Shown here: in pieces, positions 18,948 through 28,125 of the stretch
How positions within the stretch are numbered: the first letter of the stretch is position 1
Layout of the letters: each line of letters begins with the position of its first letter
DNA from: Gloeomargarita sp. SKYB120
Lineage (GTDB): Bacteria > Cyanobacteriota > Cyanobacteriia > Gloeomargaritales > Gloeomargaritaceae
Reading direction: 5' to 3'
NCBI GenBank assembly: GCA_025062155.1
Contig: JANXAM010000021.1
Coordinates: 1 to 42,437, forward strand
DNA: 42,437 nucleotides
Made by a program: the position numbers and the translations under genes
The notes under the pieces: generated by a model
Database searches by the model: none
Told to the model about the DNA's origin: nothing
The model's input: the letters and a program-made list of their open reading frames with translations, nothing else

Positions 18948-21900
18948 ATGGCATCGGTTTTGGTTATCAGCGCTGACTCCCAGTTGGCGCAGACGTTGGG
19001 GGAGTGTCTCACCCAGTTGCAACAGGCCTGGGAGTGGCTGACGCCGGACCAGGTCTCTGCGGATAGGTATCCCGGTGCTATCGCCGCTTGGGTGGACATA
19101 GAAGACGGGCGCAAAGTGAACCTGGTGCAGCAAGTCGCCCAGATATGGCCGCAATTATCCCGCTTGATCCTCGGCCCGCGCGATACGGCCTTGGCAGCAG
19201 TGATGTTACACCAGGGCGCCTGCGCGTATGTGCCCCGCGACCGTCTCACGCTGGCTCAGGTGCAGGCGGCGCTCCAGCGGGTGGAACAACCCTACGACGA
19301 AGTTACCCAAGAACGCCTGCGGCAGTTGCAACGCCTAGGGCAAACCCGTTATCAGGACGCCGCCACCATGATTCAAGCCCACCTGCAAACCGGTTGTTGG
19401 ATGCTGGCATTACCGGTGGGCCTGTGGACGGAAGGGGAAATGGTTCAGGCGGTGGCGGGAGATTGCCCGATTCCCGTGGGTGCGATTGTCGCCGGAAGCG
19501 AGTATTGGCAACGACAGGGCATCCATCTGGCGATTTCTCTCCCTGTCCAAGTGCCGCAGCGGGGGGTGGGTTATCTTCGCTTTGGGTCCCTGGAGCCAGC
19601 GCCACCTTTGTCCATTGAGCAACAGAACTTGGCACAGTTGGTCGCCCAATCCCTGGAGCGGGGGTTGACGCAACTAGCCCTAGAGCACCGCCAGCAACAA
19701 ACCACTCAGGCCCTAGCTGCCAGTGAAGCCCGCAATCGTCGCCTGGTGCAAAACCTACAGGTAGGCGTGTTGGTGCTTGGCCCCCAGTTGGACGTGCGCC
19801 TCATCAACCCAATGGCCATGCGCCTGCTGGGATTGAGTGGCCGCGAGTTGCTGGCGTCGAATCGCCTCAACCTCGATTGGAACGCCATCGGCGAAGACGG
19901 GGAGTTTTACACCCTGGATACCCACCCCATTGCCCAGGCGCTGTTGCACAAAAAATCAGTAGATAACGCCGTGATGGGGCTGTACCGGGCCGATTCCCAG
20001 GAGCGGGTGTGGTTGATGCTCAGCGTGGCGGTGGAACTGGACGCCCAGGGGCAGGTACAGGAATTGGTCTGCACCTTGAGCGACATCACCGCTAACAAGC
20101 AAATGGCCGAAGCCAGCCGCTTGAACCAGGAGCGCTACGTGCTGGCCATGAACGGCGCCAACGACGGGCTGTGGGACTGGGATTTGGAGAACAATACCAT
20201 TTACGTCTCCCCCCGCTGGCATGAGATTTTGGGACTCCCAGCCGAGGCGGCGGTTTGGGACCCAGAGCAGTGGTTTGAACGCATTCACCCTGAGGACTAC
20301 GACCGGGTGCGGCAAGCTCTCACCGAGCATCTCCAGGGACGACGGGACCACTTTGAGAGCGAGTACCGGATGCGCCACGAATCCGGGCAATACCGTTGGA
20401 TGCTCAGTCGAGGGTTGGCGATCCGGGACAGCGACGGGCAGGCCTACCGTATGGCCGGTTCCCAAAGCGACATTACCGAGCGCAAGCGGGCGGAAATGGC
20501 CTTGCAACAGCAACTCCAGCGCTCGCTGCTGCTGCGCAAAATTACGGAAGAGATTCGCCGCAGTTTGGATGCCCAGCAGATTTTCCAAGCGACGGTGCAG
20601 CAAGTGGGGCCGGTGTTTCAGGCCAGCCGCTGCCTGCTATTGACCTACGAGCGGGAACCCCAACCTCGGTTGCCCCTGGTGGCAGAGTACGTAGCACCCG
20701 GTGTCTCTCCCTGTGGGATTGTGGCCATTCCTGTACTCGACAATCCCCATGCCCAAGCGGTTTTAGCCACGGACCGGGCCGTCGCTTCCCCCGATGTTAC
20801 CCAAGACCCCCTGCTACAGCCGCAGCAAGCCCTGTGTCGACAGCTTGGGATCCGCTCCATGCTGGTGGTGCGCACCTCCTACCAGGGGGAAGCCAACGGC
20901 GTGATTGGCCTGCACCAGTGCGACCGGACGCGGGTGTGGACGCCCGAGGAAATCAGTTTGTTAGAGGACGTGGCCAACCAGGTGGGGATTGCTCTTGCGC
21001 AAGCGCGGTTGCTGGCCCAGGAGCGAGAACAGCGAGCGCAGTTGGCAGAACAAAATCGCATCCTGGAGGAGACTCGTCGCGCCGCGGAAGCCGCCAGCCG
21101 GGCCAAGTCGGAATTTTTAGCCAACATCAGCCACGAAATCCGCACCCCCATGAACGGCATTCTGGGGATGACGGAACTGTTGCTGGAAACGCCCCTAACC
21201 CGCGAGCAACGGGACTACCTGACCACCATCCAAACCAGCGCCAAGATTCTCCTCAATCAGATCAACGAGCTGCTGGACTTGGGCAAGTTGGAAGCCGGCA
21301 AGATGGAGCTGGTGTGCGAAGATTTCAACCTGCGCCAGTGCCTGGAGTCGGTTTTGGACTTACAGGCGCCCTTAGCCCTGGAAAAGGGATTGCATTTAAC
21401 GCTGCTGTTGCCACCGGATGTGCCGGTACACCTGCGGGGCGATAGTACCCGGTTGCGGCAAATTCTGGTGAATTTGGTGGGTAATGCCATTAAGTTCACA
21501 GAAAGGGGGAGCGTGACGATTCAGGTGGACCCGGTTCGGATTGAGGAGGCTACTGCCACGTTACACTTTAGCGTTACGGACACTGGCATCGGCATTCCGG
21601 CAGACAAGCTAGACACGTTGTTTGAACGATTTGTCCAGGTGGATGCGTCTCCTGCGCGACGCCAGGGCGGGAGTGGTTTGGGGTTGACCATCTGCAAGCA
21701 ACTAGTGGAATTAATGGGCGGGCGAATTGGCGTGGATAGCCTTTTAGGAAAGGGTTCCTGCTTCTGGTTTGACCTGACCTTTCCCCGCCAATCCCAACCG
21801 CCGCCATCTCCGACCTACCCCTGGCAAGGGCATCGCCTGCTGGTGGTGGACGCCCACAGTCCCAGTCGCCGCAGCCTGTTCTACCTGGGGGTGGGGCTAG

Positions 21901-22961
21901 GGCTTCAGGTAACCCTGTGCGAGGACGTGACCCAGGCGTTGGCGGCGCTCCAAACCCAATCCTATCAGGGGGTGCTGGTGGCGCAGGTCGATTGGGCCGC
22001 TGAACTGGCCCGTGTCTTGCCGCCCGAGGTGGCCCTGGTGCTATTGACCACCTCCAGCCAAAGCAGTCCTAGGTTGTCTCCCCCCCTGGATCAGCGGCTA
22101 CACGGCTTTTTACCCAAACCGGTGAGCCAAGAGCGCTTGGTCAACCTCCTGCAGGACCTGTGGCAAACGCCATCTCCCAATGTCCATCGTCCCCCTGTTC
22201 CATCTGCATTGCCGCCTTTGCGCATCTTGCTAGCCGAAGATAATGCCGTTAACCAGAAGGTGGCCCTGGGGCAGTTGCGCCAGTTGGGGTACCAAGCCGA
22301 TGTGGCCGTCAATGGGATTGAGGTGCTGCGCCTGCTGGAGCACCAGACTTACGACTTGATCTTGATGGACTGCCAAATGCCGGACATGGATGGGTACGAA
22401 ACCTCGCGCCGGATTCGCCAGTTGCCGATTCCTCAGCCCGTGATCATAGCCCTGACTGCCCACGCCATGAAGGACGACCGGGACAAGTGCCTGGCGGTGG
22501 GGATGGACGACTATCTCAGTAAACCCATTGACCGGGAACAGCTCGGGGAGACCTTGCGCCGCTGGGGAGAGCGTATCATGACAAGAAGAACACTCAACGA
22601 ATCTCCCGCCATGACAGCTGACGCCCAGCCCTTGCTCAACACAGACCATCTACAAGCCACCTTCGGCGATGACCCGGAATTCATCCAGGAATTGTTGCGG
22701 CTGTACGTGCAGGATGTCCGGGCGCGCTTGGCGGCGCTGCAACAAGCGGTTGAGCCGCTGCAGTGGGAACGCATTCGCCACGAGGCCCATCAACTCAAGG
22801 GGGCCAGCGCCAATGTGGGAGCAACGACCATCCAAAACCTGGCCCGCACGTTAGAGGAAGTAGCAACAACCCAGCAAGAACCGGCGCGGGCGCAGGAACT
22901 CATCCAGACCTTGGGCCAGCAGCTTGCGCAACTGGAGCGGGAAGTCGGGGTGGCCGTATGA
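18948..22961 (+). CDS. Hybrid sensor histidine kinase (pseudo-REC, PAS, PAS, GAF, HK, REC, REC, HPt)
   Basis: 1337 aa, no membrane helices, so a cytosolic phosphorelay. In order: a pseudo-receiver (1-115), a degenerate GAF-like segment (about 120-235), PAS (about 260-385), PAS with PAC (about 395-520; [14 protein letters not shown], then [12 protein letters not shown]), and GAF (about 530-700). HisKA follows with phosphorylatable H729 in [10 protein letters not shown], then HATPase with [16 protein letters not shown] and GGSGLGLTI. Next are a degenerate receiver ([10 protein letters not shown]), a true receiver with D1141 ([13 protein letters not shown]) and an HPt domain with H1281 (HEAHQLKGA). 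All relay residues H-D-H are present. The signal is unknown. Its stop overlaps the next gene's ATG as ATGA. Confidence 0.95.
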   Translation: MASVLVISADSQLAQTLGECLTQLQQAWEWLTPDQVSADRYPGAIAAWVDIEDGRKVNLVQQVAQIWPQLSRLILGPRDTALAAVMLHQGACAYVPRDRLTLAQVQAALQRVEQPYDEVTQERLRQLQRLGQTRYQDAATMIQAHLQTGCWMLALPVGLWTEGEMVQAVAGDCPIPVGAIVAGSEYWQRQGIHLAISLPVQVPQRGVGYLRFGSLEPAPPLSIEQQNLAQLVAQSLERGLTQLALEHRQQQTTQALAASEARNRRLVQNLQVGVLVLGPQLDVRLINPMAMRLLGLSGRELLASNRLNLDWNAIGEDGEFYTLDTHPIAQALLHKKSVDNAVMGLYRADSQERVWLMLSVAVELDAQGQVQELVCTLSDITANKQMAEASRLNQERYVLAMNGANDGLWDWDLENNTIYVSPRWHEILGLPAEAAVWDPEQWFERIHPEDYDRVRQALTEHLQGRRDHFESEYRMRHESGQYRWMLSRGLAIRDSDGQAYRMAGSQSDITERKRAEMALQQQLQRSLLLRKITEEIRRSLDAQQIFQATVQQVGPVFQASRCLLLTYEREPQPRLPLVAEYVAPGVSPCGIVAIPVLDNPHAQAVLATDRAVASPDVTQDPLLQPQQALCRQLGIRSMLVVRTSYQGEANGVIGLHQCDRTRVWTPEEISLLEDVANQVGIALAQARLLAQEREQRAQLAEQNRILEETRRAAEAASRAKSEFLANISHEIRTPMNGILGMTELLLETPLTREQRDYLTTIQTSAKILLNQINELLDLGKLEAGKMELVCEDFNLRQCLESVLDLQAPLALEKGLHLTLLLPPDVPVHLRGDSTRLRQILVNLVGNAIKFTERGSVTIQVDPVRIEEATATLHFSVTDTGIGIPADKLDTLFERFVQVDASPARRQGGSGLGLTICKQLVELMGGRIGVDSLLGKGSCFWFDLTFPRQSQPPPSPTYPWQGHRLLVVDAHSPSRRSLFYLGVGLGLQVTLCEDVTQALAALQTQSYQGVLVAQVDWAAELARVLPPEVALVLLTTSSQSSPRLSPPLDQRLHGFLPKPVSQERLVNLLQDLWQTPSPNVHRPPVPSALPPLRILLAEDNAVNQKVALGQLRQLGYQADVAVNGIEVLRLLEHQTYDLILMDCQMPDMDGYETSRRIRQLPIPQPVIIALTAHAMKDDRDKCLAVGMDDYLSKPIDREQLGETLRRWGERIMTRRTLNESPAMTADAQPLLNTDHLQATFGDDPEFIQELLRLYVQDVRARLAALQQAVEPLQWERIRHEAHQLKGASANVGATTIQNLARTLEEVATTQQEPARAQELIQTLGQQLAQLEREVGVAV

Positions 22962-23605
22962 CCCTGCGGGAGCTACAGGAGCGCTACCAGCGGGGCGAGC
23001 GCAATTTCGACGGAACTGACTGGAGCCGGTGGGACTTGAGCCGGATGGTGCTCGAGGGCGTCAGTCTCAGCCGGGCCAATTTGTTTCGCACGGATTTGTT
23101 ACTTGCTCAGTTGACCGGCGCCAATTTGAGCTATGCCGTTGCTTGCCGGGTCAACCTCAGCGGCGCCAACTTGACCAAGGCGGTGCTGCGGGCCGCCGAT
23201 TTGTACATGGCCAATTTGAACGGGGCAAAGCTCGACGGCGCTAACCTGAGCAAAGCCTATTTGCGGGGAGCGGATTTGACGCGGGCGGGATTGAGCGGCG
23301 CCGATTTGAGCTATGCCAATCTCATCGAGGCTAATTTGTATGGCGCCAATTTAAGCGGGGCGAATTTGCGGGGTGCGTTTTTAATCGTGGCGAATTTGCG
23401 GGGCGCGATTCTGACTGGGGCCAACCTAAGGGAAGCGAATTTGAGCGGGGCCAATCTCACCGGCGTGAACCTCCAGGATGCCGACCTCACGGATGCTATC
23501 TTGCCGGTGCAGGACAAAGCCGCCCATCGCCAGCGCGCCCAGCGGACCATGCCCCCCCAAACTGGCAGCGGTTTGGTTGAAGAAATTTTTGGTTCCTCGT
23601 CTTAG
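22958..23605 (+). CDS. Pentapeptide-repeat protein, coupled to the histidine kinase
   Basis: 215 aa. An N-terminal cap ([17 protein letters not shown]) is followed by pentapeptides from about residue 20 to 180 and a short polar tail. The start is fixed at 22958 because ATGA joins it to the kinase stop, implying translational coupling and equal production. The cap is similar in style to that of the 403-aa protein at 3388. A functional link with the kinase, for example as a scaffold or output partner, is inference from this coupling; no such role is established. Confidence 0.9.
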   Translation: MTLRELQERYQRGERNFDGTDWSRWDLSRMVLEGVSLSRANLFRTDLLLAQLTGANLSYAVACRVNLSGANLTKAVLRAADLYMANLNGAKLDGANLSKAYLRGADLTRAGLSGADLSYANLIEANLYGANLSGANLRGAFLIVANLRGAILTGANLREANLSGANLTGVNLQDADLTDAILPVQDKAAHRQRAQRTMPPQTGSGLVEEIFGSSS

Positions 23606-23650
23606 GGGAATGTTCTTCGTTACATTAGACATAAAGTTGGGGTCAACGCC

Positions 23651-23899
23651 ATGTGTATTTGTGTCAATTGCGCCTACGTGGACCAGTGCATCACCTACCA
23701 CGAGGTGGAACGCCAGCATCAACAACCCCATTTGACGGACACACCTACCTTTGCGCCGGTCTCCCCTACGATTAATGTCAACATTCGCTCCCGGGGCGAG
23801 GTGATTGAAATGGAGTGGGACGTGGTGGGCTGCGAGTCATTTGCGCTGGATAAAGGCCGCTGGAGTCGCCTACGACCCGGTGAACCTGTCCCCACATGA
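23651..23899 (+). CDS. ycf34: Ycf34 family protein
   Basis: 82 aa, the usual length. It starts MCICVNCAYVDQCITYH, with the cysteines C2, C4, C7 and C13 conserved in Ycf34, and contains ERQHQQPHLT and the closing CESFALDKGRW. Ycf34 of cyanobacteria has been reported to bind an iron-sulfur cluster and to affect photosynthetic electron flow; the cysteine pattern fits that. The stop overlaps the start of tsaB (ATGA at 23896-23899). Confidence 0.93.
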   Translation: MCICVNCAYVDQCITYHEVERQHQQPHLTDTPTFAPVSPTINVNIRSRGEVIEMEWDVVGCESFALDKGRWSRLRPGEPVPT

Positions 23900-24486
23900 G
23901 GTTGGCCCTGGGGCTGCACACCGCCGGGAGTGTTATCGGGATAGCCGTTGGCTCGTGGGAAACCCAGACCTGGCAGGAGCGCTATATCACCGGCGGCGAT
24001 GCCCTGCAGCAGTTCCACATGGAGCTGGCAGTGCTGATGCAGCCCTACGATTGGTCAGCAGTGGACTGGATTGCCGTGACGCGGGGACCAGGTTCTTTCA
24101 CAACTGTGCGCCTGGGACTGGTGACAGCGCGGACGCTTGCCCAGGAGCTCAACGTTCCCCTGTTTGCTCTTTCGACGCTGGGGGTGGCCAGCTTTCTGAC
24201 GCTAGAACCGGTGGCTGTCTCTTGGCCGGCAGGTATGGATTTAGTTTATGGGGGCATTTATCACCGGGGCATCGCGCTGCAACCGGACCAGGTGTACAAC
24301 CGCTCTGATTGGCAACGCCTGCTCCAACAGTGGCCGCCACCCCTGCAGGTGATGGAGGACGTGCATACGCAAGCGCCAGTGCGGGCCTTGCTGACCTGGG
24401 CAACGGAGTTGTGGCGGCAGGGACAACGGCCCCATTGGTCCCAAGCCTTGCCTTTCTACGGACGTTCGCCCGTGGAGAAAGCCTGA
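23896..24486 (+). CDS. tsaB: tRNA threonylcarbamoyladenosine biosynthesis protein TsaB
   Basis: 196 aa. An ASKHA-fold pattern is seen: LALGLHTAGSVIGIAVG at the N-terminus, then IAVTRGPGSFTTVRLGL, the TsaB signature where most relatives have GPGSFTGVRIG, and ALSTLGVASF. TsaB partners TsaD and TsaE to make t6A37 in tRNAs that read ANN codons. The usual N-terminal aspartate (typically LAIDTS) reads GLHTAG here, consistent with TsaB being a non-catalytic scaffold. Length is slightly short. It is coupled by overlap to ycf34 upstream and narM downstream (TGATG). Confidence 0.88.
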   Translation: MRLALGLHTAGSVIGIAVGSWETQTWQERYITGGDALQQFHMELAVLMQPYDWSAVDWIAVTRGPGSFTTVRLGLVTARTLAQELNVPLFALSTLGVASFLTLEPVAVSWPAGMDLVYGGIYHRGIALQPDQVYNRSDWQRLLQQWPPPLQVMEDVHTQAPVRALLTWATELWRQGQRPHWSQALPFYGRSPVEKA

Positions 24487-24968
24487 TGCTATTTCAATTC
24501 GAGCAGGACTTTGTGGACACCTTGCGCTGCATCCCGATGGTCGTGCGCTACAAGCTGGATGTCTGCGGCGTGAAACTGAAACTCCAACACTGGCACCGGT
24601 TCACATACGCCCAGCGGCTCTGGCTTGTCCAGGCACCTTGTGATACAGCCCCAGAGAAGGCTCGTTACCGGGAGCAATTGCGGGCTTGGGTGACGGAGTT
24701 AACAGGAGCGCCACCGGCTGACCTGCCTGTTCCCGACCCCTTGCCTTGGGAAAGCGACGGGATTCCGACTGCTATCCTGCGGCAATTGCAAACAGTCGGG
24801 CAAGCCCCTTTCGATGAGGAGCAATGGCGTCGTCTGTCGCCCCTGCAACGTTTTGCCTTGCTGAAACTGAGCCAGCCAGGGCACGAAAATCGCAACTTTC
24901 TCCCCGCCCTGCGCGAATTCGGTCTGAGCCAGGAAAACTGTATTCACGAACACGATGCGCCCCCGTGA
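24486..24968 (+). CDS. narM: Nitrate reductase associated protein NarM
   Basis: 160 aa. MLFQFEQDFVDTLRCIPMVV, then DVCGVKLKLQHWHRF, LTPLQRFAL-like SPLQRFALLKLS and GHENRNFLPALREFGL are the conserved stretches of this cyanobacterial family. NarM is needed for nitrate reductase (NarB) activity in Synechococcus without being a subunit, probably in maturation. The true start is ATG 24486, overlapping the tsaB stop by one base; the frame extends open further upstream, but only as a shadow of tsaB. Its presence 52 nt before an NtcB-like gene and some 12 kb before narB ties it to the nitrate cluster. Confidence 0.92.
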   Translation: MLFQFEQDFVDTLRCIPMVVRYKLDVCGVKLKLQHWHRFTYAQRLWLVQAPCDTAPEKARYREQLRAWVTELTGAPPADLPVPDPLPWESDGIPTAILRQLQTVGQAPFDEEQWRRLSPLQRFALLKLSQPGHENRNFLPALREFGLSQENCIHEHDAPP

Positions 24969-25020
24969 CCTTCGGTTATGGTGAGATTCCGGTTCAGGGG
25001 ACAGTCATTTTTGCCAGAGC

Positions 25021-25932
25021 ATGCGTCTGGAGCAGTTGCAGTCGTTTTTAGCGGTGGTCGAAACTGGGAGTTTTCAAGCCGCCGCCAGCCGGTGTGGCCT
25101 GAGTCAACCGACGATTAGTCGCCAGATTCAAGCACTGGAAGCGGATTTGGGGTTGCCGCTGCTGCACCGGACAGGCCCCGTCAAACCCACCGTCGCCGGT
25201 CAGGTGTTGCTCCCCCATGCCCAAAAAATCTGGCGGGAATGGCAGACCGTCATGACCGAATTGCAGGCGCTCCAGCGGGGTGAACAGGCGGAGGTGTGTG
25301 TGGCGGCCATCCATTCGGTTTGTAGCCATCTGTTGCCCCAGTTACTGCCCCGTTTCCATCAGCAATTTCCTTGCACGCAACTGCGGGTGACGGCGCTGGG
25401 GAGCGACCGGGCATTGAAGGTGCTCAAAGATGGGCTGGTGGATGTGGCCATCGTCATGGCGGAGCGTCATCTGCTCAAGGAACCCGAGTGGTGGGTGCAG
25501 TCGCTGTACCGGGAACCTGTGCAGATTCTCATGGCCAGTGACCATCCCCTGGCGGCGCGCTCGCACTTGACCTGGGCGGAATTGGCACCATACCCCCACG
25601 TGGTGTTCAAGGACGGCTATGGGATGCGGCGCTTGGTGACCCAGGAATTTGCCCGGCGGGGATTGACCTGGCAGGCGGCAATTGAATTGAATACACCAGA
25701 AGCCTTTTTGTCGGTGATTCGCCACAGCCGGATGCTGGCCGTCTTGCCCCAATCGGCGCTACAGTCGGCAAAGGATGACCCAGCCTTAGCGGTGCGCCCA
25801 TTTGCGCCTGGGGAACAGCCTCCCCTGCGGGAAGTGATTGCCATCACCACCCAAGACCGGCAAACGATACCCCCTATTGCCCATCTCATGGCCTTGTTGG
25901 CCCAGGCGACGCATGAGCCGTGTGTTTCGTGA
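25021..25932 (+). CDS. ntcB: LysR-family regulator, probable nitrite-responsive activator NtcB
   Basis: 303 aa. The winged helix-turn-helix occupies residues 1-60 (LQSFLAVVETGSFQAAASRC then GLSQPTISRQIQALE), followed by the two-lobed periplasmic-binding-like effector domain (about 90-295). In cyanobacteria NtcB boosts nitrate-assimilation genes when nitrite is present. The assignment rests on location beside narM, moe/moa and nirA, and on a TGCA-N5-TGCA site upstream of nirA that fits the reported NtcB motif. The sequence alone would only support a LysR call. The 3' end overlaps the TrpD-like gene by 20 nt. Confidence 0.75.
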   Translation: MRLEQLQSFLAVVETGSFQAAASRCGLSQPTISRQIQALEADLGLPLLHRTGPVKPTVAGQVLLPHAQKIWREWQTVMTELQALQRGEQAEVCVAAIHSVCSHLLPQLLPRFHQQFPCTQLRVTALGSDRALKVLKDGLVDVAIVMAERHLLKEPEWWVQSLYREPVQILMASDHPLAARSHLTWAELAPYPHVVFKDGYGMRRLVTQEFARRGLTWQAAIELNTPEAFLSVIRHSRMLAVLPQSALQSAKDDPALAVRPFAPGEQPPLREVIAITTQDRQTIPPIAHLMALLAQATHEPCVS

Positions 25933-26959
25933 ATTGCTCAAAAAAATTGGCAGCGGTGAGCACACCCACCAGGACTTGAGCCGGGATGAGGCCTGCTTGG
26001 CGCTCAAACTCATGCTCACCCAAGAGGCCACCCCAGCCCAGATTGGAGCGTTTTTGATTGCCCATCGCATCAAGCGCCCTACGCCCGCAGAATTGGCCGG
26101 GATGCTGGATGCTTACGATGAATTGGGTCCTAAGCTGGCGCCAATTGACAGTCTTTATCCCGTGGTGGTGCTGAGTCAACCCTACGATGGCCGCGACCGC
26201 ACCGTTCCCCTGAGTCCCGTGACGGCGCTGGTGCTGAGTAGCGTGGGAATACCGGTATTGCAGCACGGGGGCGAGCGCATGCCCACCAAAGAGGGCACAC
26301 CCCTGGTGGATGTATGGGACGGCTTGGGGATCAACTGGCGCGTGCTATCGCTTGCGGGAGTGCAGCAGCTGTTGCAGCAAGGGAGGCTGGGGTTTGTGTA
26401 TGTGCCTAGGCATTTCCCGTTGGCCTATGGGCTGGTGCCCTACCGGGAACAGATTGGCAAGCGTCCGCCCATCGCCACGCTGGAGCTGGTTTGGTGTCCC
26501 TACGCCGGAGTGGTGCAGCTGGTGGCCGGTTACGTCCATCCCCCCACCGAAACCATCATGGCGGCGGCATTGCAGATGCGGGGACTGGCGCACTTTGTCA
26601 CTGTCAAGGGGTTGGAAGGGAGTTGCGACCTGCCCCGCGACCGGACGCCGATTGTGACGGTCTATCACCAGCAAACGCCGGAGCGCCTGCGCCTTAATCC
26701 CGCCCACTACGGCCTGTACGGCGGCAACCCCCGCTGGGTGGACCTGGAAAGCGCCATCAAGGCCATGCAGCAGGTACTCCAGGGAGAAGCCAACGAACTG
26801 CACGCCAGCGTGGTGTGGAACAGCGGTTTTTACCTGTGGCAGACGGGATACGCCCCCGACCTGGAAAGTGGCCTGACCCACGCGCAGGAACTGCTCCGCA
26901 GTGGCCGGGTGTACCACCATCTCCAAAAGCTCCAGCAGTTGGCAGCATCCCTATGTTGA
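25913..26959 (+). CDS. Anthranilate phosphoribosyltransferase-family protein (TrpD-like)
   Basis: 348 aa. The N-terminal helical domain (DEACLALKLMLTQEATPAQI then GAFLIAHRIKR) and the block VGIPVLQHGGERMPTKEG, corresponding to the TrpD GVxVAKHGNR region, define the family. The glycine-rich GTGGD phosphoribosyl-pyrophosphate loop is replaced by YDGRDRT, and the usual NIST motif reads LSPVT, so anthranilate is probably not the substrate. Cyanobacteria carry this paralogue besides true TrpD. Its biochemical role is unknown to me. The start at 25913 lies inside the regulator's last codons, and the end overlaps moeA by 7 nt, so it is cotranslated with both. Confidence 0.82.
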   Translation: MSRVFRELLKKIGSGEHTHQDLSRDEACLALKLMLTQEATPAQIGAFLIAHRIKRPTPAELAGMLDAYDELGPKLAPIDSLYPVVVLSQPYDGRDRTVPLSPVTALVLSSVGIPVLQHGGERMPTKEGTPLVDVWDGLGINWRVLSLAGVQQLLQQGRLGFVYVPRHFPLAYGLVPYREQIGKRPPIATLELVWCPYAGVVQLVAGYVHPPTETIMAAALQMRGLAHFVTVKGLEGSCDLPRDRTPIVTVYHQQTPERLRLNPAHYGLYGGNPRWVDLESAIKAMQQVLQGEANELHASVVWNSGFYLWQTGYAPDLESGLTHAQELLRSGRVYHHLQKLQQLAASLC

Positions 26960-28125
26960 CGGTGGAGCAGGCCACAGCTCGTATCTGGGAGCATCTGCCC
27001 GATTGGGGGAGCACCACCCTGGCGCTCGATACGGGGGTAACGGGCACACTGGCGAGTCCCGTGGTAACCGACCGCCCCTACCCACCCCTGGACCGGGTAA
27101 TGATGGACGGCATTGCCCTGGTGTGGTCGCGCTATCAAGGGGGGCAGCGGGTTTTTCCCATTACTGGTACGGCAATCGCAGGACATCCCCCTGTCGTACT
27201 TGCAGACCCCCAAGCGTGCATCGAAGTCATGACCGGTGCGCCGTTGCCCCAGGGATGCGACCTGGTGATTCCCTACGAGTACCTGGACATCAACGGGTCA
27301 GTGGCTACCATTGTTCGTCCCCAGGACTGGCCGCCCTATGCCCATGTGGACCGGCAAGGGAGTAGCGCGCCCGCCCAGCAGGAAGTGCTCGCGCCGGGAC
27401 ACCGGTTAAAGCCGCCCGACTGGGGCATTCTGGCGTCCCTGGGCTACACGCGCGTCAATGTCCAGCGTTTCCCCCGCACCCTGATCATCAGCACCGGCGA
27501 TGAGCTGGTCGCCCCTGACGTTTCTCCCCAGCCCTATCAACTGCGCCAGTCCAATCCCTACGCCTTGCGAGCGGCCCTGCGGCAACACGGTTATCCAGAT
27601 GTGGACGTGCTGGTGCTTCCCGACGATGAAAATAAGCTGCGGGCGGTCTATGAGCAAGCCAGCCAGGACTATGACCAACTCATCTACACCGGCGGCATCT
27701 CCCAGGGGAAGCGCGACCTGTTGCCGAAGTTGTGGCGGGAGATGGGTGTGACCTGTTACGTCCAGGGGGTGCGCCAGCGGCCAGGCAAACCCCTGTGGTT
27801 TGGGGTGGACCACCAGCGACAAACCGTGGTTTTTGGGTTGCCAGGAAATCCCGTCGCCAGCCTGGTATGTCTCTATCGGTACGTCCTGCAGTTGACGCCC
27901 CGCTACGGCAAGCTCACCGAACCTGTAGTGTTTACACCGCCACTGACGTACTTTCTGCCGGTGCGGGTTCATTACAGTCCCCAGGCCGACATTTGGGTGA
28001 CGCCCCAGCCGGTGAAAAACTCCGGGGATTTTTTGGGCCTGGCTGGTACAGATGGCTTCATCGAGTTGCCCGCTGAGCGGAGTGAATTTGGCGTGGGTGA
28101 GTGTTTTCCGTTGTATGGTTGGTAA
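26953..28125 (+). CDS. moeA: Molybdopterin molybdenumtransferase MoeA
   Basis: 390 aa, the normal length. It inserts molybdate into adenylylated molybdopterin, the last step of Mo cofactor synthesis. Visible motifs are PPLDRVMMDGIAL (the SxMDGYA-type active segment), EVMTGAPLPQGCD, STGDELV, YTGGISQGKRD and FGLPGNPVASLV in the MPT-binding domain. The start at ATG 26953 overlaps the previous gene by 7 nt. The stop abuts moaA directly with no spacer. Confidence 0.95.
   Translation: MLTVEQATARIWEHLPDWGSTTLALDTGVTGTLASPVVTDRPYPPLDRVMMDGIALVWSRYQGGQRVFPITGTAIAGHPPVVLADPQACIEVMTGAPLPQGCDLVIPYEYLDINGSVATIVRPQDWPPYAHVDRQGSSAPAQQEVLAPGHRLKPPDWGILASLGYTRVNVQRFPRTLIISTGDELVAPDVSPQPYQLRQSNPYALRAALRQHGYPDVDVLVLPDDENKLRAVYEQASQDYDQLIYTGGISQGKRDLLPKLWREMGVTCYVQGVRQRPGKPLWFGVDHQRQTVVFGLPGNPVASLVCLYRYVLQLTPRYGKLTEPVVFTPPLTYFLPVRVHYSPQADIWVTPQPVKNSGDFLGLAGTDGFIELPAERSEFGVGECFPLYGW

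Larger units (their letters stand above)
18457..19281 (+). repeat. Tandem direct duplication (period 455 nt): -10 element plus pseudo-receiver coding sequence
   Basis: The segment 18457-18826 recurs at 18912-19281. Both copies begin with TAGAATGG, have 30 nt between TAGAAT and the ATG, and encode the same receiver-like domain of about 111 residues, roughly 60% identical by hand count. Similarity ends abruptly after the conserved LAQVQAAL block of the first copy. Confidence 0.8.

Noticed and set aside
26815-26952. 46-residue extension of moeA upstream of 26953
   Set aside because: It is out-of-frame code of the TrpD-like gene; MoeA family similarity starts at MLTVEQA.
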